From NCBI RefSeq assembly GCF_000160755.1, contig NZ_GG668576.1, positions 809,777-873,776 on the forward strand: DNA of 64,000 bases, in the 5' to 3' direction. The notes under the pieces were generated by a model. The model was not told where the DNA came from. It ran no database searches and was given only the letters and a program-made list of their open reading frames with translations. Positions 48,056 to 57,194 of this stretch are shown in pieces (position 1 is the first letter of the stretch; the number at the start of each line of letters is the position of its first letter). This stretch comes from Proteus mirabilis ATCC 29906. Lineage in GTDB: Bacteria > Pseudomonadota > Gammaproteobacteria > Enterobacterales > Enterobacteriaceae. The translations under genes were made by a program, and so were the position numbers.

Positions 48056-49348
48056 TTAGGCTCCCATTATCCATACTTTCCGTAATGAACTTCCTTTTCC
48101 TCCAATAATAGTTAAACCATCTTTTTCAATCTTATATTGTATTGCTCTGTCATACCCTGTTTGAATATAAGTGTTATAAGAAAATTTTAATATTGGGAAT
48201 AAAGGTATTACGCTATCATACACTTGGGTCATTAACCAACAGCCAGAATAGTCCCCTGAAAAAGATAGTTTTTTATTATAATCAAAACCATCTCCATCAT
48301 AAATTAATTTAATACCTTGTCCTATCTCAATACTTTTATATTGATACTTCTTATCAGACTCGCTCTTATTATATGATGTACCAGCTAAAGCATAATTACC
48401 TTTTGGCTGATACTTTCCATCTGACTCACCTTTAGAATAACTATAACCTGATGCTAAATAATTCCCCTTAGGCTGATATTTACCATCTGACTCTGATTTA
48501 GAATAACTATAACCTGTCGCTAAATAATTGCCTTTAGGTTGATATTTATTATCAGATTCAGTTTTAGTATAGGATGCACCTACTAATGCATAATTGCCTT
48601 TGGGTTGATAATTCCCTTTTGGCTGAAAAGCATCAGTAGCAGCTTTTTGGCTAATAACATGAGCCGTTGAGGTTCCGGTCGCTTGAGCAATATTACCTTT
48701 ATCAAATTTTTTATTAAGCTCATTTTTTAAATTGGTATTAGTGGCATAATCTCCTGAGGCTTGATAATTGCCTTTAGGTTGATATTTCCCATCAGACTCT
48801 GCTTTGGTATAACTATCACCTTTATTCGCATAATTTCCCGCAGGAGCATAATTGCCTTTGGGTTGATATTTAGTATCAGATTCCGCTTTTGCATAGCTAT
48901 AACCTTCCGCTTGATATTTACCCACCGGCTGAAAACGCTTATCAGCCTCGGCTTTGTTATAAGCACCCACTTCATTCGCGGTGATATCAGCTTTTAACTC
49001 AGCCCATGCATTACCGGCAATAGGCTCAACATTATTATTCTCAATTTTAGACTGCCATACCTTATTGTTATGATAAACCACACTACGAATAGCATAGGGC
49101 TTGCCCGCTTCTGACCATTTAGCAAAACCTTGTAATTGCATTTCACCAATAGACTCGGTGATATCGTGAAATAGGCTATTCATTTTTTCACGTTCAATAT
49201 CTTTTGCGGCCGGATCAGTGACTTGGTCACGCTCATAATCATAACCGTAACCTTGAGTATAAGATACTGAGCCATCTGTTTGGATCTCAACAGGCACAAC
49301 TGTTTTATCCCCTTGCGTTGCAAAGGGGATTTTAAATATTTTAGTCAT
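48056..49348 (-). CDS. Phage-tail-like fibre protein with sequence repeats
   Basis: A 430-residue fibre. The N-terminal region (about 1-120) resembles fibre attachment segments of myophage-type tails (FAKWSEAGKPYAIRSVVYHNN, AWAEL). The middle (about 125-340) is built of about seven repeats of roughly 20 residues with the core SYxKxESDxKYQPKGNY. The C-terminal ~90 residues (IEIGQGIKLIYDGDGF ... KVWIMGA) are the likely receptor-binding tip. It is the last gene of the locus; no separate fibre-assembly chaperone follows. Confidence 0.85.
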   Translation of the reverse strand: MTKIFKIPFATQGDKTVVPVEIQTDGSVSYTQGYGYDYERDQVTDPAAKDIEREKMNSLFHDITESIGEMQLQGFAKWSEAGKPYAIRSVVYHNNKVWQSKIENNNVEPIAGNAWAELKADITANEVGAYNKAEADKRFQPVGKYQAEGYSYAKAESDTKYQPKGNYAPAGNYANKGDSYTKAESDGKYQPKGNYQASGDYATNTNLKNELNKKFDKGNIAQATGTSTAHVISQKAATDAFQPKGNYQPKGNYALVGASYTKTESDNKYQPKGNYLATGYSYSKSESDGKYQPKGNYLASGYSYSKGESDGKYQPKGNYALAGTSYNKSESDKKYQYKSIEIGQGIKLIYDGDGFDYNKKLSFSGDYSGCWLMTQVYDSVIPLFPILKFSYNTYIQTGYDRAIQYKIEKDGLTIIGGKGSSLRKVWIMGA

Positions 49349-49353
49349 AGGAT

Positions 49354-50010
49354 TTATTCTCCGAAATTACTCTTTAAGAAATTTTTACGATATGAACCAT
49401 AACCAAATGCTTTTTTAGTTATGATGCGATATTTGACGCCTACGCCAGAAGGACGTGGCATTAAATCGAAGTTTTCTAATAATAAACGTAAGCGTTCATC
49501 GGGATTAAAATTAAAAACGTAATACATATACGTCATATCAAAGGGATCGAGTACAAATACTTTACTTTCACCCCGCCAGAAAAAACGTTTTAAAAATTGA
49601 TTAATATTGGTGACCGTCGGACTTTGGGTGAGATTGAAATAACGCATTCTTATCAACATTCTTTTTTGATCTAACGTCAGTGATAAGGTGTAATCGGTAT
49701 TGCGTCGAAAATTTGCGTTAAAATTAGCTTTCTTTTTACCAAAGCCAAAACCTATTTTTGTTTTCTCACTTGGGGAAATATCAATGCCTAAAGGCACATC
49801 TAAAATACGCGCCCAGACTGCTAAACCAAAGTCGTTGGCGGTATCAATATTAAATATATCGCGATACCAATTTTGCCAAAATAACACGGTGGATTGGTGA
49901 AAATAATCTGCCTTAAAATGAGCCAGTGATTTTAATTTATCGGCATTTTCATATTGCCAAAGTATCGCTTGTAGAAGATCGGAATGATAATCAAACTGTT
50001 GAATATTCAT
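49354..50010 (-). CDS. DUF2612-type baseplate protein
   Basis: A 218-residue protein between the baseplate J-like gene and the fibre, the usual place for a baseplate wedge or fibre-connector protein. It contains WARILDVPLGI near residues 65-75 and FNPDERLRLLLENFDLMPRP near the C-terminus, which fits DUF2612. Its start overlaps the upstream stop by 4 bases. Confidence 0.7.
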   Translation of the reverse strand: MNIQQFDYHSDLLQAILWQYENADKLKSLAHFKADYFHQSTVLFWQNWYRDIFNIDTANDFGLAVWARILDVPLGIDISPSEKTKIGFGFGKKKANFNANFRRNTDYTLSLTLDQKRMLIRMRYFNLTQSPTVTNINQFLKRFFWRGESKVFVLDPFDMTYMYYVFNFNPDERLRLLLENFDLMPRPSGVGVKYRIITKKAFGYGSYRKNFLKSNFGE

Positions 50011-51194
50011 ACCATCACCACTTGTATCGCCCCTTTAGGTAAGCGGGCAATTTGATTAATGGCAATGGGAATTAATGCTACATGCCAATTTTTTCCATCT
50101 GTTGATAACTCAACTTTTGTGACAAATAAATGTGGCTCCACAGCATTGACGGCAGCGGAAATCTCAAAAGGAGAGACATCTCGCCCTACCACCAGCCCAT
50201 TATCCCCCTCTATCTCTCCATGACTCCATTTTTCTAGTGCATCAGGAATAATGGTTTGTGCATCAAAAGAGGATTTTTTAACGGTAACTTTGCAAAAAAT
50301 CGTCACTTCTTTGGGTCGTGAAAATTTAATCGGATATGCTTGACCACTTGCTGGCTCTAAGAGATTTATTTCAATATCACCATTAAACGCCGCACCTATT
50401 GTTTTCGTTCTTAATAAAACATTGGCAATTTCATGGCTGTCTCCCCCTTCAACACAGACATAAATGCTATGTGGCAATAAGGAAATACCATCGATAGTTA
50501 ATGTTTTATCAGTGAAGTTTTCTCGAAAAGAGAGAGAGTTAACCCCGGCTAATTCATAGAGGGACGATGTAATAGCTTGGGCAACACTGATGGTATTTTT
50601 AGCGAGAGTCTGTTTACGCCGACGCCTGGCTTTAATATCAGATTCTGCATAACGGCCAATAATAGCGTGCGTGGTATTATTGACTTTTTCCCAGCCTAAT
50701 ACCGAACTTGCCACTTTATTTAATTGCCCAATACCACAAGTGATAGGCCCGTACTCTTTAGCGCGCATATCCCCAGTTATTTTTCCAGTGTCTGCGATAA
50801 TAAGAGAGGTTAATGTTTCAAATACTGCGCCATTTATCGTTAGGGCTTGTGAACCTTTAGGGATAATGGTGCCGGGCACCCCCATAAATTCCACATCACT
50901 TAAATAGGAGTGTGTGGCATTAATACGCTCTCCTCCCATTAACGCCCATATTGCATCAAGAAAAATCCCCCCAGCAATATCGGGATTAATTTGATTAGCA
51001 AGTTCGGCATTATTACGCACAATGGCATCGCGATTTTCAATTTCCATTGTTGCCAAAACCCCTTGGGGCGTTTCTGGCGATAAATTGATTGATTGCCCAA
51101 AGACAGTGCGAAATTCGTCTTCTACCTCCTTTCGTAGCGCTGCCGTATCAGGAACAATAACACCTTTATTATTAATATATCGATAATCAGCCAT
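50007..51194 (-). CDS. Baseplate J/gp47-like wedge protein
   Basis: A 395-residue protein with the gp47/J-like pattern: an N-terminal helix followed by TPQGVLATMEIENRDAIVRN, NQINPDIAGGIFLDAIWALMGG, and GYPGTIIPKGSQA-type strands. It forms the wedge of contractile-tail baseplates. The ATG at 51194 (GGAGG upstream) overlaps the preceding gene's stop; an in-frame ATG lies 6 codons earlier. Confidence 0.85.
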   Translation of the reverse strand: MADYRYINNKGVIVPDTAALRKEVEDEFRTVFGQSINLSPETPQGVLATMEIENRDAIVRNNAELANQINPDIAGGIFLDAIWALMGGERINATHSYLSDVEFMGVPGTIIPKGSQALTINGAVFETLTSLIIADTGKITGDMRAKEYGPITCGIGQLNKVASSVLGWEKVNNTTHAIIGRYAESDIKARRRRKQTLAKNTISVAQAITSSLYELAGVNSLSFRENFTDKTLTIDGISLLPHSIYVCVEGGDSHEIANVLLRTKTIGAAFNGDIEINLLEPASGQAYPIKFSRPKEVTIFCKVTVKKSSFDAQTIIPDALEKWSHGEIEGDNGLVVGRDVSPFEISAAVNAVEPHLFVTKVELSTDGKNWHVALIPIAINQIARLPKGAIQVVMV

Positions 51195-51531
51195 GTAATG
51201 TAAATCCTCCATATATCGTGCGTATATCCGCCTGATATTTCAGTACGCCATTATCTAAAAAGGCATTAAAATGGCTGATAGCCACAACTTCCTCGATTTC
51301 AGCCAGACGTTGTCGAAAAGCCATTTCAAATAAAGGAATATCAACTTGACGGCTAAATGTTGCTGACCAATAAGGAATACCTTTATCTTTTTTATGCAAC
51401 ATCTCACCACGAACTGCTTTAATAAAATGCTGACAAAGGTTTTTTACTGCTTCATCGTTATCACAAATTTGCAGATCACCTTTAGCATCAATCACCAGAT
51501 CATTATGCTGGTTTATAGCAAATGTCCTCAT
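51187..51531 (-). CDS. gp25-like/DUF2634-type baseplate protein
   Basis: A 114-residue small baseplate protein. Features are DLQICDNDEAVKNLCQHFIKAVRGEML near the N-terminus and a C-terminal beta region. Size and position before the J-like gene match gp25-type sheath-initiator proteins of contractile tails. Its start overlaps the upstream spike gene's stop by 4 bases. Confidence 0.7.
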   Translation of the reverse strand: MRTFAINQHNDLVIDAKGDLQICDNDEAVKNLCQHFIKAVRGEMLHKKDKGIPYWSATFSRQVDIPLFEMAFRQRLAEIEEVVAISHFNAFLDNGVLKYQADIRTIYGGFTLHG

Positions 51532-52220
51532 ATTGGACTCCCTGTGTTATCTTTGCCTGCTTGTACGCCACTATGACGATGGGTTGAACCGATATCTTTC
51601 CCGTTGTGACGCATCACGCCCCCTTGAGAATCACTATTTCCATTTACCGCATAATTACCATTTACTGTGACATTGCCGGTAAATATCGTTTCTCGGGCAT
51701 TGATTTCATACTTGGGGGTTTCCAGTACAACTTTATCGTTATGAAGAGAAAAGCAGACAGAACCATCCATTGACTGAATAACCAAAGCATCAATATTTTT
51801 TCCGTCGATCACCCAACCTTTTAAGGTGTCAGGAAAAAACATCGCATCACTAAAGGTATGTAATCGGGTGGTATTAGGTCTATCCTCTAGACCACCGCGT
51901 TGAAAAATAAGGCTAATATCACGATCATTAGCTTTTAACCAACCAAAATCTCCCGCTTTAATCGGTGCTCTAATAAAAAAACCTCCGCCACCAAAGCGAA
52001 ATACGGGAATATTTGCAACGGGTGCTCGTGAAATAGTTTGATTATCCGTGGTTAACATCATCACCAGTGGTTTGATCACGGCTCGATTGCTTTTTTCATC
52101 ATAATCAATGACTGTTGCGGGCAACATATCATCCGTATTCATCATCAAATGGCGAAATGCGGACGAGAAAGCCCCTGCCAGTGAACCAACACTCGCAATA
52201 TCGTTATTGGGTTTACTCAT
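51528..52220 (-). CDS. Gp138/gpV-like tail spike (cell-puncturing) protein
   Basis: A 230-residue protein with an OB-like N-terminal half (DDMLPATVIDYDEKSNRAVIKPLV) and a beta-helical C-terminal half (KYEINARETIFTGNVTVNGN). It ends near DIGSTHRHSG. The HxH motif near the C-terminus is the iron-binding apex motif of gpV, Mu gp45 and phi92 gp138 spikes. It would be the membrane-piercing tip at the centre of the baseplate. Confidence 0.85.
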   Translation of the reverse strand: MSKPNNDIASVGSLAGAFSSAFRHLMMNTDDMLPATVIDYDEKSNRAVIKPLVMMLTTDNQTISRAPVANIPVFRFGGGGFFIRAPIKAGDFGWLKANDRDISLIFQRGGLEDRPNTTRLHTFSDAMFFPDTLKGWVIDGKNIDALVIQSMDGSVCFSLHNDKVVLETPKYEINARETIFTGNVTVNGNYAVNGNSDSQGGVMRHNGKDIGSTHRHSGVQAGKDNTGSPI

Positions 52221-52222
52221 AA

Positions 52223-53035
52223 TTAAGCTCGTTTACAAATTGCGGTATAGTTGAAATCAGCCTCATGTGAGGCAACACTAAACGCCAATTGCTCAATGAT
52301 GTAATCACCATTTAATGAAGGGTTTAATTTACTCTCAAGGCGAAGCATTCCACCAAGCTCAGAGGTGCTATCAATCAAGTAACTTACGGTTAACCCACTT
52401 TCTGTCGCTTTGGGAATGCCAATCATGCCCGAATTCATATTTAAAATACGCAAACGGCTTTTTAGTGCTTTGTCGTCATCTTTTACAAATAACGTATCAT
52501 CATCAATAAAGGCTTTAACGTCCCCAGCTTCCTGTAAACGTTCTATTTGATGCAATGCTGAGCCACAATAATACCAATTAGCAATATTCTTATCGGTAGC
52601 TTGAAAATCTAGTTTCACTCCACAGTCATCAGCAATAGCCAAGGCTATTTCACTCAGCCTGCGCATTGTGCCGCCACTGGAAGAAATAATTTTTCCCGCG
52701 CTTTGATGACTGGTTTTTGCCGATAAAGTTAACGTCACATCAGGAGGTGAATCTATTTCAGCACTGACAATATCGCCAATAAATAAAGAGAGTAATCCGG
52801 TATTAACTCGGCCGACCTCCAAATAGAGTCGTCGCGTTTGCTTATTGTTATTATAGGGACTGGTTTCTGTCAGCAGATAATCTCTTGTTTGTGCATTTAG
52901 CCCTGAGATAGTGACATTACATTCATTTTGTAATGGATTGGCATACTTTGTTCCACTGGCTGAAATACGTAATCCTTCATACCATTGAAGCCGTTCTCCG
53001 ACTTCAATTCCGAGCCTTATTCGTCGAAGATCCAT
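52223..53035 (-). CDS. Baseplate hub-type protein
   Basis: A 270-residue protein of beta-rich character located between the spike and the small baseplate gene, the place of gp27/gpD-type hub proteins. Recognisable are RIRLGIEVGERLQWYEGLRI at the start and YIIEQLAFSVASHEADFNY at the end. The ATG at 53035 (GGAG 8 bases upstream) is preferred to a GTG 3 codons earlier. It overlaps the upstream gene by about 30 bases. Confidence 0.65.
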   Translation of the reverse strand: MDLRRIRLGIEVGERLQWYEGLRISASGTKYANPLQNECNVTISGLNAQTRDYLLTETSPYNNNKQTRRLYLEVGRVNTGLLSLFIGDIVSAEIDSPPDVTLTLSAKTSHQSAGKIISSSGGTMRRLSEIALAIADDCGVKLDFQATDKNIANWYYCGSALHQIERLQEAGDVKAFIDDDTLFVKDDDKALKSRLRILNMNSGMIGIPKATESGLTVSYLIDSTSELGGMLRLESKLNPSLNGDYIIEQLAFSVASHEADFNYTAICKRA

Positions 53036-53324
53036 CTTCCTCACTCCAATACACTAATGATTGCGTCTTGGTAAATTCTTCATACCAAGGTAATGCATCA
53101 TGCTCTGTTAAAAACATTAAATTAATTCCCTGATTTAAATAGCGATAAGGAATTATCGGTGTATTAGCAACAAGGCGCATTCCTGTAATAAGTATTTCGC
53201 CTTCTCGCTCGATATCACAAAACATGGTTTGATTAGCCACTTTAAGCGTTAATTGCCAATTCACACCGGCTATTGCTACAGAAAATCGTTGATTAGGAAT
53301 GGCTTGTAATGGTATTTCTTGCAT
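53004..53324 (-). CDS. Small baseplate/tail protein of unknown type
   Basis: A 106-residue protein (IPLQAIPNQRFSVAIAGVNW ... NLMFLTEHDALPWYEEF) between the tail tube-associated and hub genes. The sequence pattern resembles the small baseplate component often found next to gpD-like hubs in contractile-tail phages. The C-terminus overlaps the start of the next gene. Confidence 0.6.
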   Translation of the reverse strand: MQEIPLQAIPNQRFSVAIAGVNWQLTLKVANQTMFCDIEREGEILITGMRLVANTPIIPYRYLNQGINLMFLTEHDALPWYEEFTKTQSLVYWSEEDGSSTNKARN

Positions 53325-53336
53325 TTTTTCTACCTC

Positions 53337-53825
53337 CTAGCCCTCTTTTTTTCCTATTGGCATGGATTTTTTACTTTTCACATTTCCTCGATTAATCGTT
53401 GAGGATTGCTTAGGTTTTTTAGTCGATTTAGCTGATTTTTTATTGTATTCAGGCTCAATGCTTTTCCATTCAATAAACTTCAGTTTTAACTCAATAGCGT
53501 CTACTTTTGACGGATCTTCATCATGGCTAAGACTTTCTAATAGCATTGGTTGATAGGTACTAACACGTGTTTGAATACCCACTAACGTATTTTCGTCATA
53601 TAACTGTTTTATAGTGGCATAAGCATTGGCAATATCGCCCGTTAACAATAAGCTGATACTGATACTGATAGGGTTGATCACCACATGGTCACTGCGGCTT
53701 TCCCCATTTTCTACCGTAAATGTAATCGCTTGGTGGCTATCGTCTATGGTGACTTGAGTTGGGTTAACACTATCAAACAATGTGGTAAAAGAGGCTAAAT
53801 CAAAAATTCTAACTTCCGTTATCAT
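53337..53825 (-). CDS. Tail/baseplate protein downstream of the tape measure gene
   Basis: A 162-residue protein with a beta-rich N-terminal half (VRIFDLASFTTLFDSVNPTQ) and a Lys/Ser-rich C-terminal tail (about 125-162). Position immediately after the tape measure gene suggests a distal-tail (Dit-like) role. The ATG lies 2 bases after the tape measure stop. Confidence 0.6.
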   Translation of the reverse strand: MITEVRIFDLASFTTLFDSVNPTQVTIDDSHQAITFTVENGESRSDHVVINPISISISLLLTGDIANAYATIKQLYDENTLVGIQTRVSTYQPMLLESLSHDEDPSKVDAIELKLKFIEWKSIEPEYNKKSAKSTKKPKQSSTINRGNVKSKKSMPIGKKEG

Positions 53826-53827
53826 AA

Positions 53828-56131
53828 TTACACCCTCCAGCCACTAGAGTGATTCTGCGATATATTTTTAGCTTCTTGCTCTGTATAAGATTTCTTGATT
53901 TCTTTAACCACCTCCGCACCATTTGTGGCTTGAGTTTCAATTTTGATTTCACCAATTTGCACATTACTTTCGTTTTTAATGCTTGATTGATTACTGATCA
54001 TTTGACTGGTCATCGGGTTTAAACTGTTATTTGACGATATTGCTAATCCGTTATTTAACGATTTAACCTCCTGCATAGGACTATAATATCGTGTCGCTGT
54101 TTGAGATTGTGGCAAGATATAGTCAAGCTCCCCCTCATTTGTTAATCGCCGCTCTACCTTTTGCACCACACGAATTTCTTTTTCTTCGTCGTCCATACCG
54201 AAAAAGCTTTTGGCTGATTGCCATATATCTTGTATTAGGTTGATTTTTTCATCGACAAAATCCAATATCTTTTCAACACAGCCCCACATCCATTCAAATA
54301 GGCTCACCACTGAATCAGAAACAAAAATAAAGATATCAATAATGGATTGCCCCCAAGCAATAAGATTATTAATCCCTATTTCTAGAGTCTGTATAAATTG
54401 ATTAAATGAGTTAGATATTAGATCCCATGCAGCAATAACAAAATCAGCAACAACAGTGACAGCCTCTTTTAAATATTCAAAGAATGATTGCCATGCCTGC
54501 CATATCGTCATGATCACACTTTTTAATACTGGGTATTTTTCTAATATACGGCCGATCATGGAATCGTTACCGTTAATAAAATTCATAATATCGTCATAGA
54601 CGAGTTTAAAGGCGACACCTAATAAACCAATCACCGTTGCAATAGCAATAATAGGTAATGCCATGGCAAGTGTCGATGCGGCAGCAGAGATCATGACGGG
54701 TAAATAATAAATAGCAACAGCGGCGCCGATGGCGGAGAAAAAGCTAATCACAATATCTTTATTTTTCACACAAAAATCGACTAATTTATCAAACCATTCC
54801 ATGCCTTTTGCCAGCGTAGGAATAATCATATCTAAAAAGTTATTTTTGAATTGTGCCGCTAATTGACTAAATTTATGTATTGTGGCATTGAGTTGGATTG
54901 CACTTTCAATACTGTCGTCGTTAATACCTGAGAATTGTTTTTGTACCCCCATCGTACGCTCTAGCTCTTGACGACCTTTCATCATTAATTCGATGGTTTT
55001 ATCATCAACAACACCTAATTTTTCCAGCTCTTTTTGGGCATCATCAAAACTCATATTTTTAACGTTATCAGCGACCTGTAAAAGCTGCTCTATGGGATCT
55101 TGCGTATCATCAAACGCAGTTGCCATAGCGGCTAAATCCGCTTGAGCAGCTTCTTTCGTGCCACCAATTGCAGCCATCGCACCTGAAAAAGCGTCAATAT
55201 CAATCGCCGCAACACCCATTTTTTTACTGAGTTTATCTAATGATTCGATTTCTTGAGAACGTTCAAGTGACGCAGAAAATACCTTTTGTAACGTCCCCAT
55301 AATATCCGTAGCACCTATGGCGTTTAGGATAAAATCTTTCATTTTATCGACGGTTTGCTGATAACTTTTCCCGGTTTCATCAACACTACTGCTTAATCGA
55401 CGTTGAGCTTGAGCTTCTTCTATTGCCGCTTTAATACCTTGGGTTTGCATGGTGTTGATAAATTGATCGTAATCAGCACCTAGATTTTTAATGACTTCAT
55501 CAATAACTAATTTATTTTCTTTATTTTTCTTTTCTGCCTCAGTTAATAAAGTTAATTCATTATTTAATGAAGCAAGCTGATCTTCCATCGCCTGATATTC
55601 AGCATTTAAATTCGCAAGATGACTTGCATCACTATCCACATCATTGCTGAGCAAATTTCTCGTGTAATTTAATACTGACATCGCATCTTTTAGAGCGTCA
55701 ATGCTTGACGTAATTGAATGGATCTTCTCTTGTGTTTCACCACTATTTATTTCAATATTTATGGGCTCATCAAGCGATAAACTCGTCAGCCCCGTTAAGA
55801 TATTTTGCAAAAAAGTATCAAATTCTTGAGTACTACTAAGTGCCGTTTTAACGATTTTTTGTATCGAATTTTCAACAGTTTCAGAGGCTTGAATAATTTC
55901 TTGGTTGTCCACCGAAAGGTTTATTTCAGGCTCCAGTGATAATTCGTTAAAACTGGTGGCTATTTCTTGAACAAAGGCAAAAAAGCGATTAATACCTGCT
56001 GATGCGCCCTGCTCTATTTTCTTCATTTCCTCAAGAATTTCGTTGGTCGATTTCCTGATATTATTTAATGCGTTATCAGATACCTCCGCGTCTAACGTCA
56101 GTACCTGACTAAATACGGGTAATAGCGACAT
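53828..56131 (-). CDS. Tail tape measure protein
   Basis: A 767-residue protein of long coiled coils (about 1-440), two to three hydrophobic segments (about 455-510: FFSAIGAAVAIYYLPVMIS and LAMALPIIAIATVIGLLGVA) and a helical C-terminal region. This is the typical tape measure layout. Its length sets tail length; with the general rule of about 0.15 nm per residue it predicts a tail of about 115 nm. Its ATG overlaps by one base the stop of the frameshifted chaperone product. Confidence 0.9.
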   Translation of the reverse strand: MSLLPVFSQVLTLDAEVSDNALNNIRKSTNEILEEMKKIEQGASAGINRFFAFVQEIATSFNELSLEPEINLSVDNQEIIQASETVENSIQKIVKTALSSTQEFDTFLQNILTGLTSLSLDEPINIEINSGETQEKIHSITSSIDALKDAMSVLNYTRNLLSNDVDSDASHLANLNAEYQAMEDQLASLNNELTLLTEAEKKNKENKLVIDEVIKNLGADYDQFINTMQTQGIKAAIEEAQAQRRLSSSVDETGKSYQQTVDKMKDFILNAIGATDIMGTLQKVFSASLERSQEIESLDKLSKKMGVAAIDIDAFSGAMAAIGGTKEAAQADLAAMATAFDDTQDPIEQLLQVADNVKNMSFDDAQKELEKLGVVDDKTIELMMKGRQELERTMGVQKQFSGINDDSIESAIQLNATIHKFSQLAAQFKNNFLDMIIPTLAKGMEWFDKLVDFCVKNKDIVISFFSAIGAAVAIYYLPVMISAAASTLAMALPIIAIATVIGLLGVAFKLVYDDIMNFINGNDSMIGRILEKYPVLKSVIMTIWQAWQSFFEYLKEAVTVVADFVIAAWDLISNSFNQFIQTLEIGINNLIAWGQSIIDIFIFVSDSVVSLFEWMWGCVEKILDFVDEKINLIQDIWQSAKSFFGMDDEEKEIRVVQKVERRLTNEGELDYILPQSQTATRYYSPMQEVKSLNNGLAISSNNSLNPMTSQMISNQSSIKNESNVQIGEIKIETQATNGAEVVKEIKKSYTEQEAKNISQNHSSGWRV

Positions 56132-56367
56132 TATCTCTCCTTGGACGCCGCTAGCGCCTCGTTATAACGATTGGTAATCGCAATTTCCCACAGATCAAAA
56201 GCTTCCTCTAAATCTATGGTTGTTTTGAGTTCTGTGAAAGAGGCGAAGCCGGCTGAGATGATGACGGCAAAGAAGCCATCAGCGTTTTTATAATCGACGG
56301 GAGAGAACCGCTGAGCTTGCCTAATAGGTATTGAAGGAAATTTTGGCTCCCGCCGTTGCCGAAAAAA
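56131..56367 (-). CDS. Frameshift extension of the tail assembly chaperone (T-like part)
   Basis: A -1 frame continues from the slippery site through RQRREPKFPSIPIRQAQRFS, DYKNADGFFAVIISAGFASF and FDLWEIAITNRY to a TAA at 56131. Joined to the first 104 residues of the upstream gene it gives a product of about 180 residues, like lambda gpGT. It has no ribosome site of its own. Confidence 0.75.
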   Translation of the reverse strand, partial: FFRQRREPKFPSIPIRQAQRFSPVDYKNADGFFAVIISAGFASFTELKTTIDLEEAFDLWEIAITNRYNEALAASKER

Positions 56368-56672
56368 CTGGTGTTGTACTTTAACATTTCTAATTCAAGA
56401 CGAATTAACGCTTCCCCATCAGGGACGTGATTATCAATTAATGTACTGGTTTTTAAATAAATTTCTTGGCCTTCTTTTTCTACAGCAACATACGCCATCA
56501 TCTTTAACATGGCCTCTTTACTGACTTCATAATCACCGATTTTAGGGGCATTTGATAATGGGTATTTAGCCAAGATCTCTCGTCCAATTGTGGCGGGTAA
56601 CCGGCTAATAATAAAGGTATGCTGTTGACGATCACTATCAATCACCGTGATCTCTTTTGGCTTAATCAACAT
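56214..56672 (-). CDS. Tail assembly chaperone (G-like)
   Basis: A 152-residue protein between the tail tube and tape measure genes, the standard place for the G/GT chaperone pair. It begins MLIKPKEITVIDSDRQQHTF and becomes low-complexity Ser/Pro-rich after residue 130, as expected when the real continuation is in another frame. At 56361-56367 the mRNA contains U-UUU-UUC in the exact frame for -1 slippage. Confidence 0.8.
   Translation of the reverse strand: MLIKPKEITVIDSDRQQHTFIISRLPATIGREILAKYPLSNAPKIGDYEVSKEAMLKMMAYVAVEKEGQEIYLKTSTLIDNHVPDGEALIRLELEMLKYNTSFFGNGGSQNFLQYLLGKLSGSLPSIIKTLMASLPSSSQPASPLSQNSKQP
56361..56367 (-). promoter_or_regulatory. -1 ribosomal slippery site (T TTT TTC)
   Basis: The heptamer on the minus strand is T-TTT-TTC with zero-frame codons AGT TTT TTC, the canonical X-XXY-YYZ form. 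Slippage by -1 gives access to the T-like extension ending at 56131. Programmed -1 frameshifting at this gene position is general among tailed phages. Confidence 0.78.
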
Positions 56673-56731
56673 ATAAAAACTCCATAAAAAAAGGCGACCG
56701 AAGTCGCCATGATAAAAAGTAAGATTAATAA

Positions 56732-57184
56732 TTAACGCGCTCTAACACGGTCAAAATCTTGGAAAATAAAAGTGTACTGCTTAGATTTAAGACGCCCTAC
56801 CCCTGCGACTGAATTACCTCGGCAACCGCCAGTAATACGTCCATTACGTGCCGTGGTAATAGAGCCATCGCCATAAGAAGCGACTAAAGTAATCACATCA
56901 CTGGCAGGACGTCGTCCCCGTCTTGCAGTATTAGCATCAAACAAAATAGCTAGATTTTCGTCTTCTTCACTTCCCGCTAACACATTAATGGTGACCGTTT
57001 GAGGTGTTGGTGAAGACCAACTGACCAAATTACCATTAATATCTACCGCTGTTTGTGTAATATTAACTGTCGGTAAATCTAAAGGATCACCTTCATCAGA
57101 AAAGGTGGTGATCGGAATACCCGCTGGAAATGTTTTACTTGCTTGAATAATAAGGCTTAAGCCTGTTGCTGAAATATCGTTCAT
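56732..57184 (-). CDS. Tail tube protein (DUF3277 type)
   Basis: A 150-residue protein with MNDISATGLSLIIQASKTFP at the start and DVITLVASYGDGSITTARNGRITGG (about 105-130), fitting the DUF3277 tail-tube family. It follows the sheath gene and precedes the chaperones, the usual order for contractile tails. Confidence 0.8.
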   Translation of the reverse strand: MNDISATGLSLIIQASKTFPAGIPITTFSDEGDPLDLPTVNITQTAVDINGNLVSWSSPTPQTVTINVLAGSEEDENLAILFDANTARRGRRPASDVITLVASYGDGSITTARNGRITGGCRGNSVAGVGRLKSKQYTFIFQDFDRVRAR

Positions 57185-57194
57185 TGTTTGTTCC

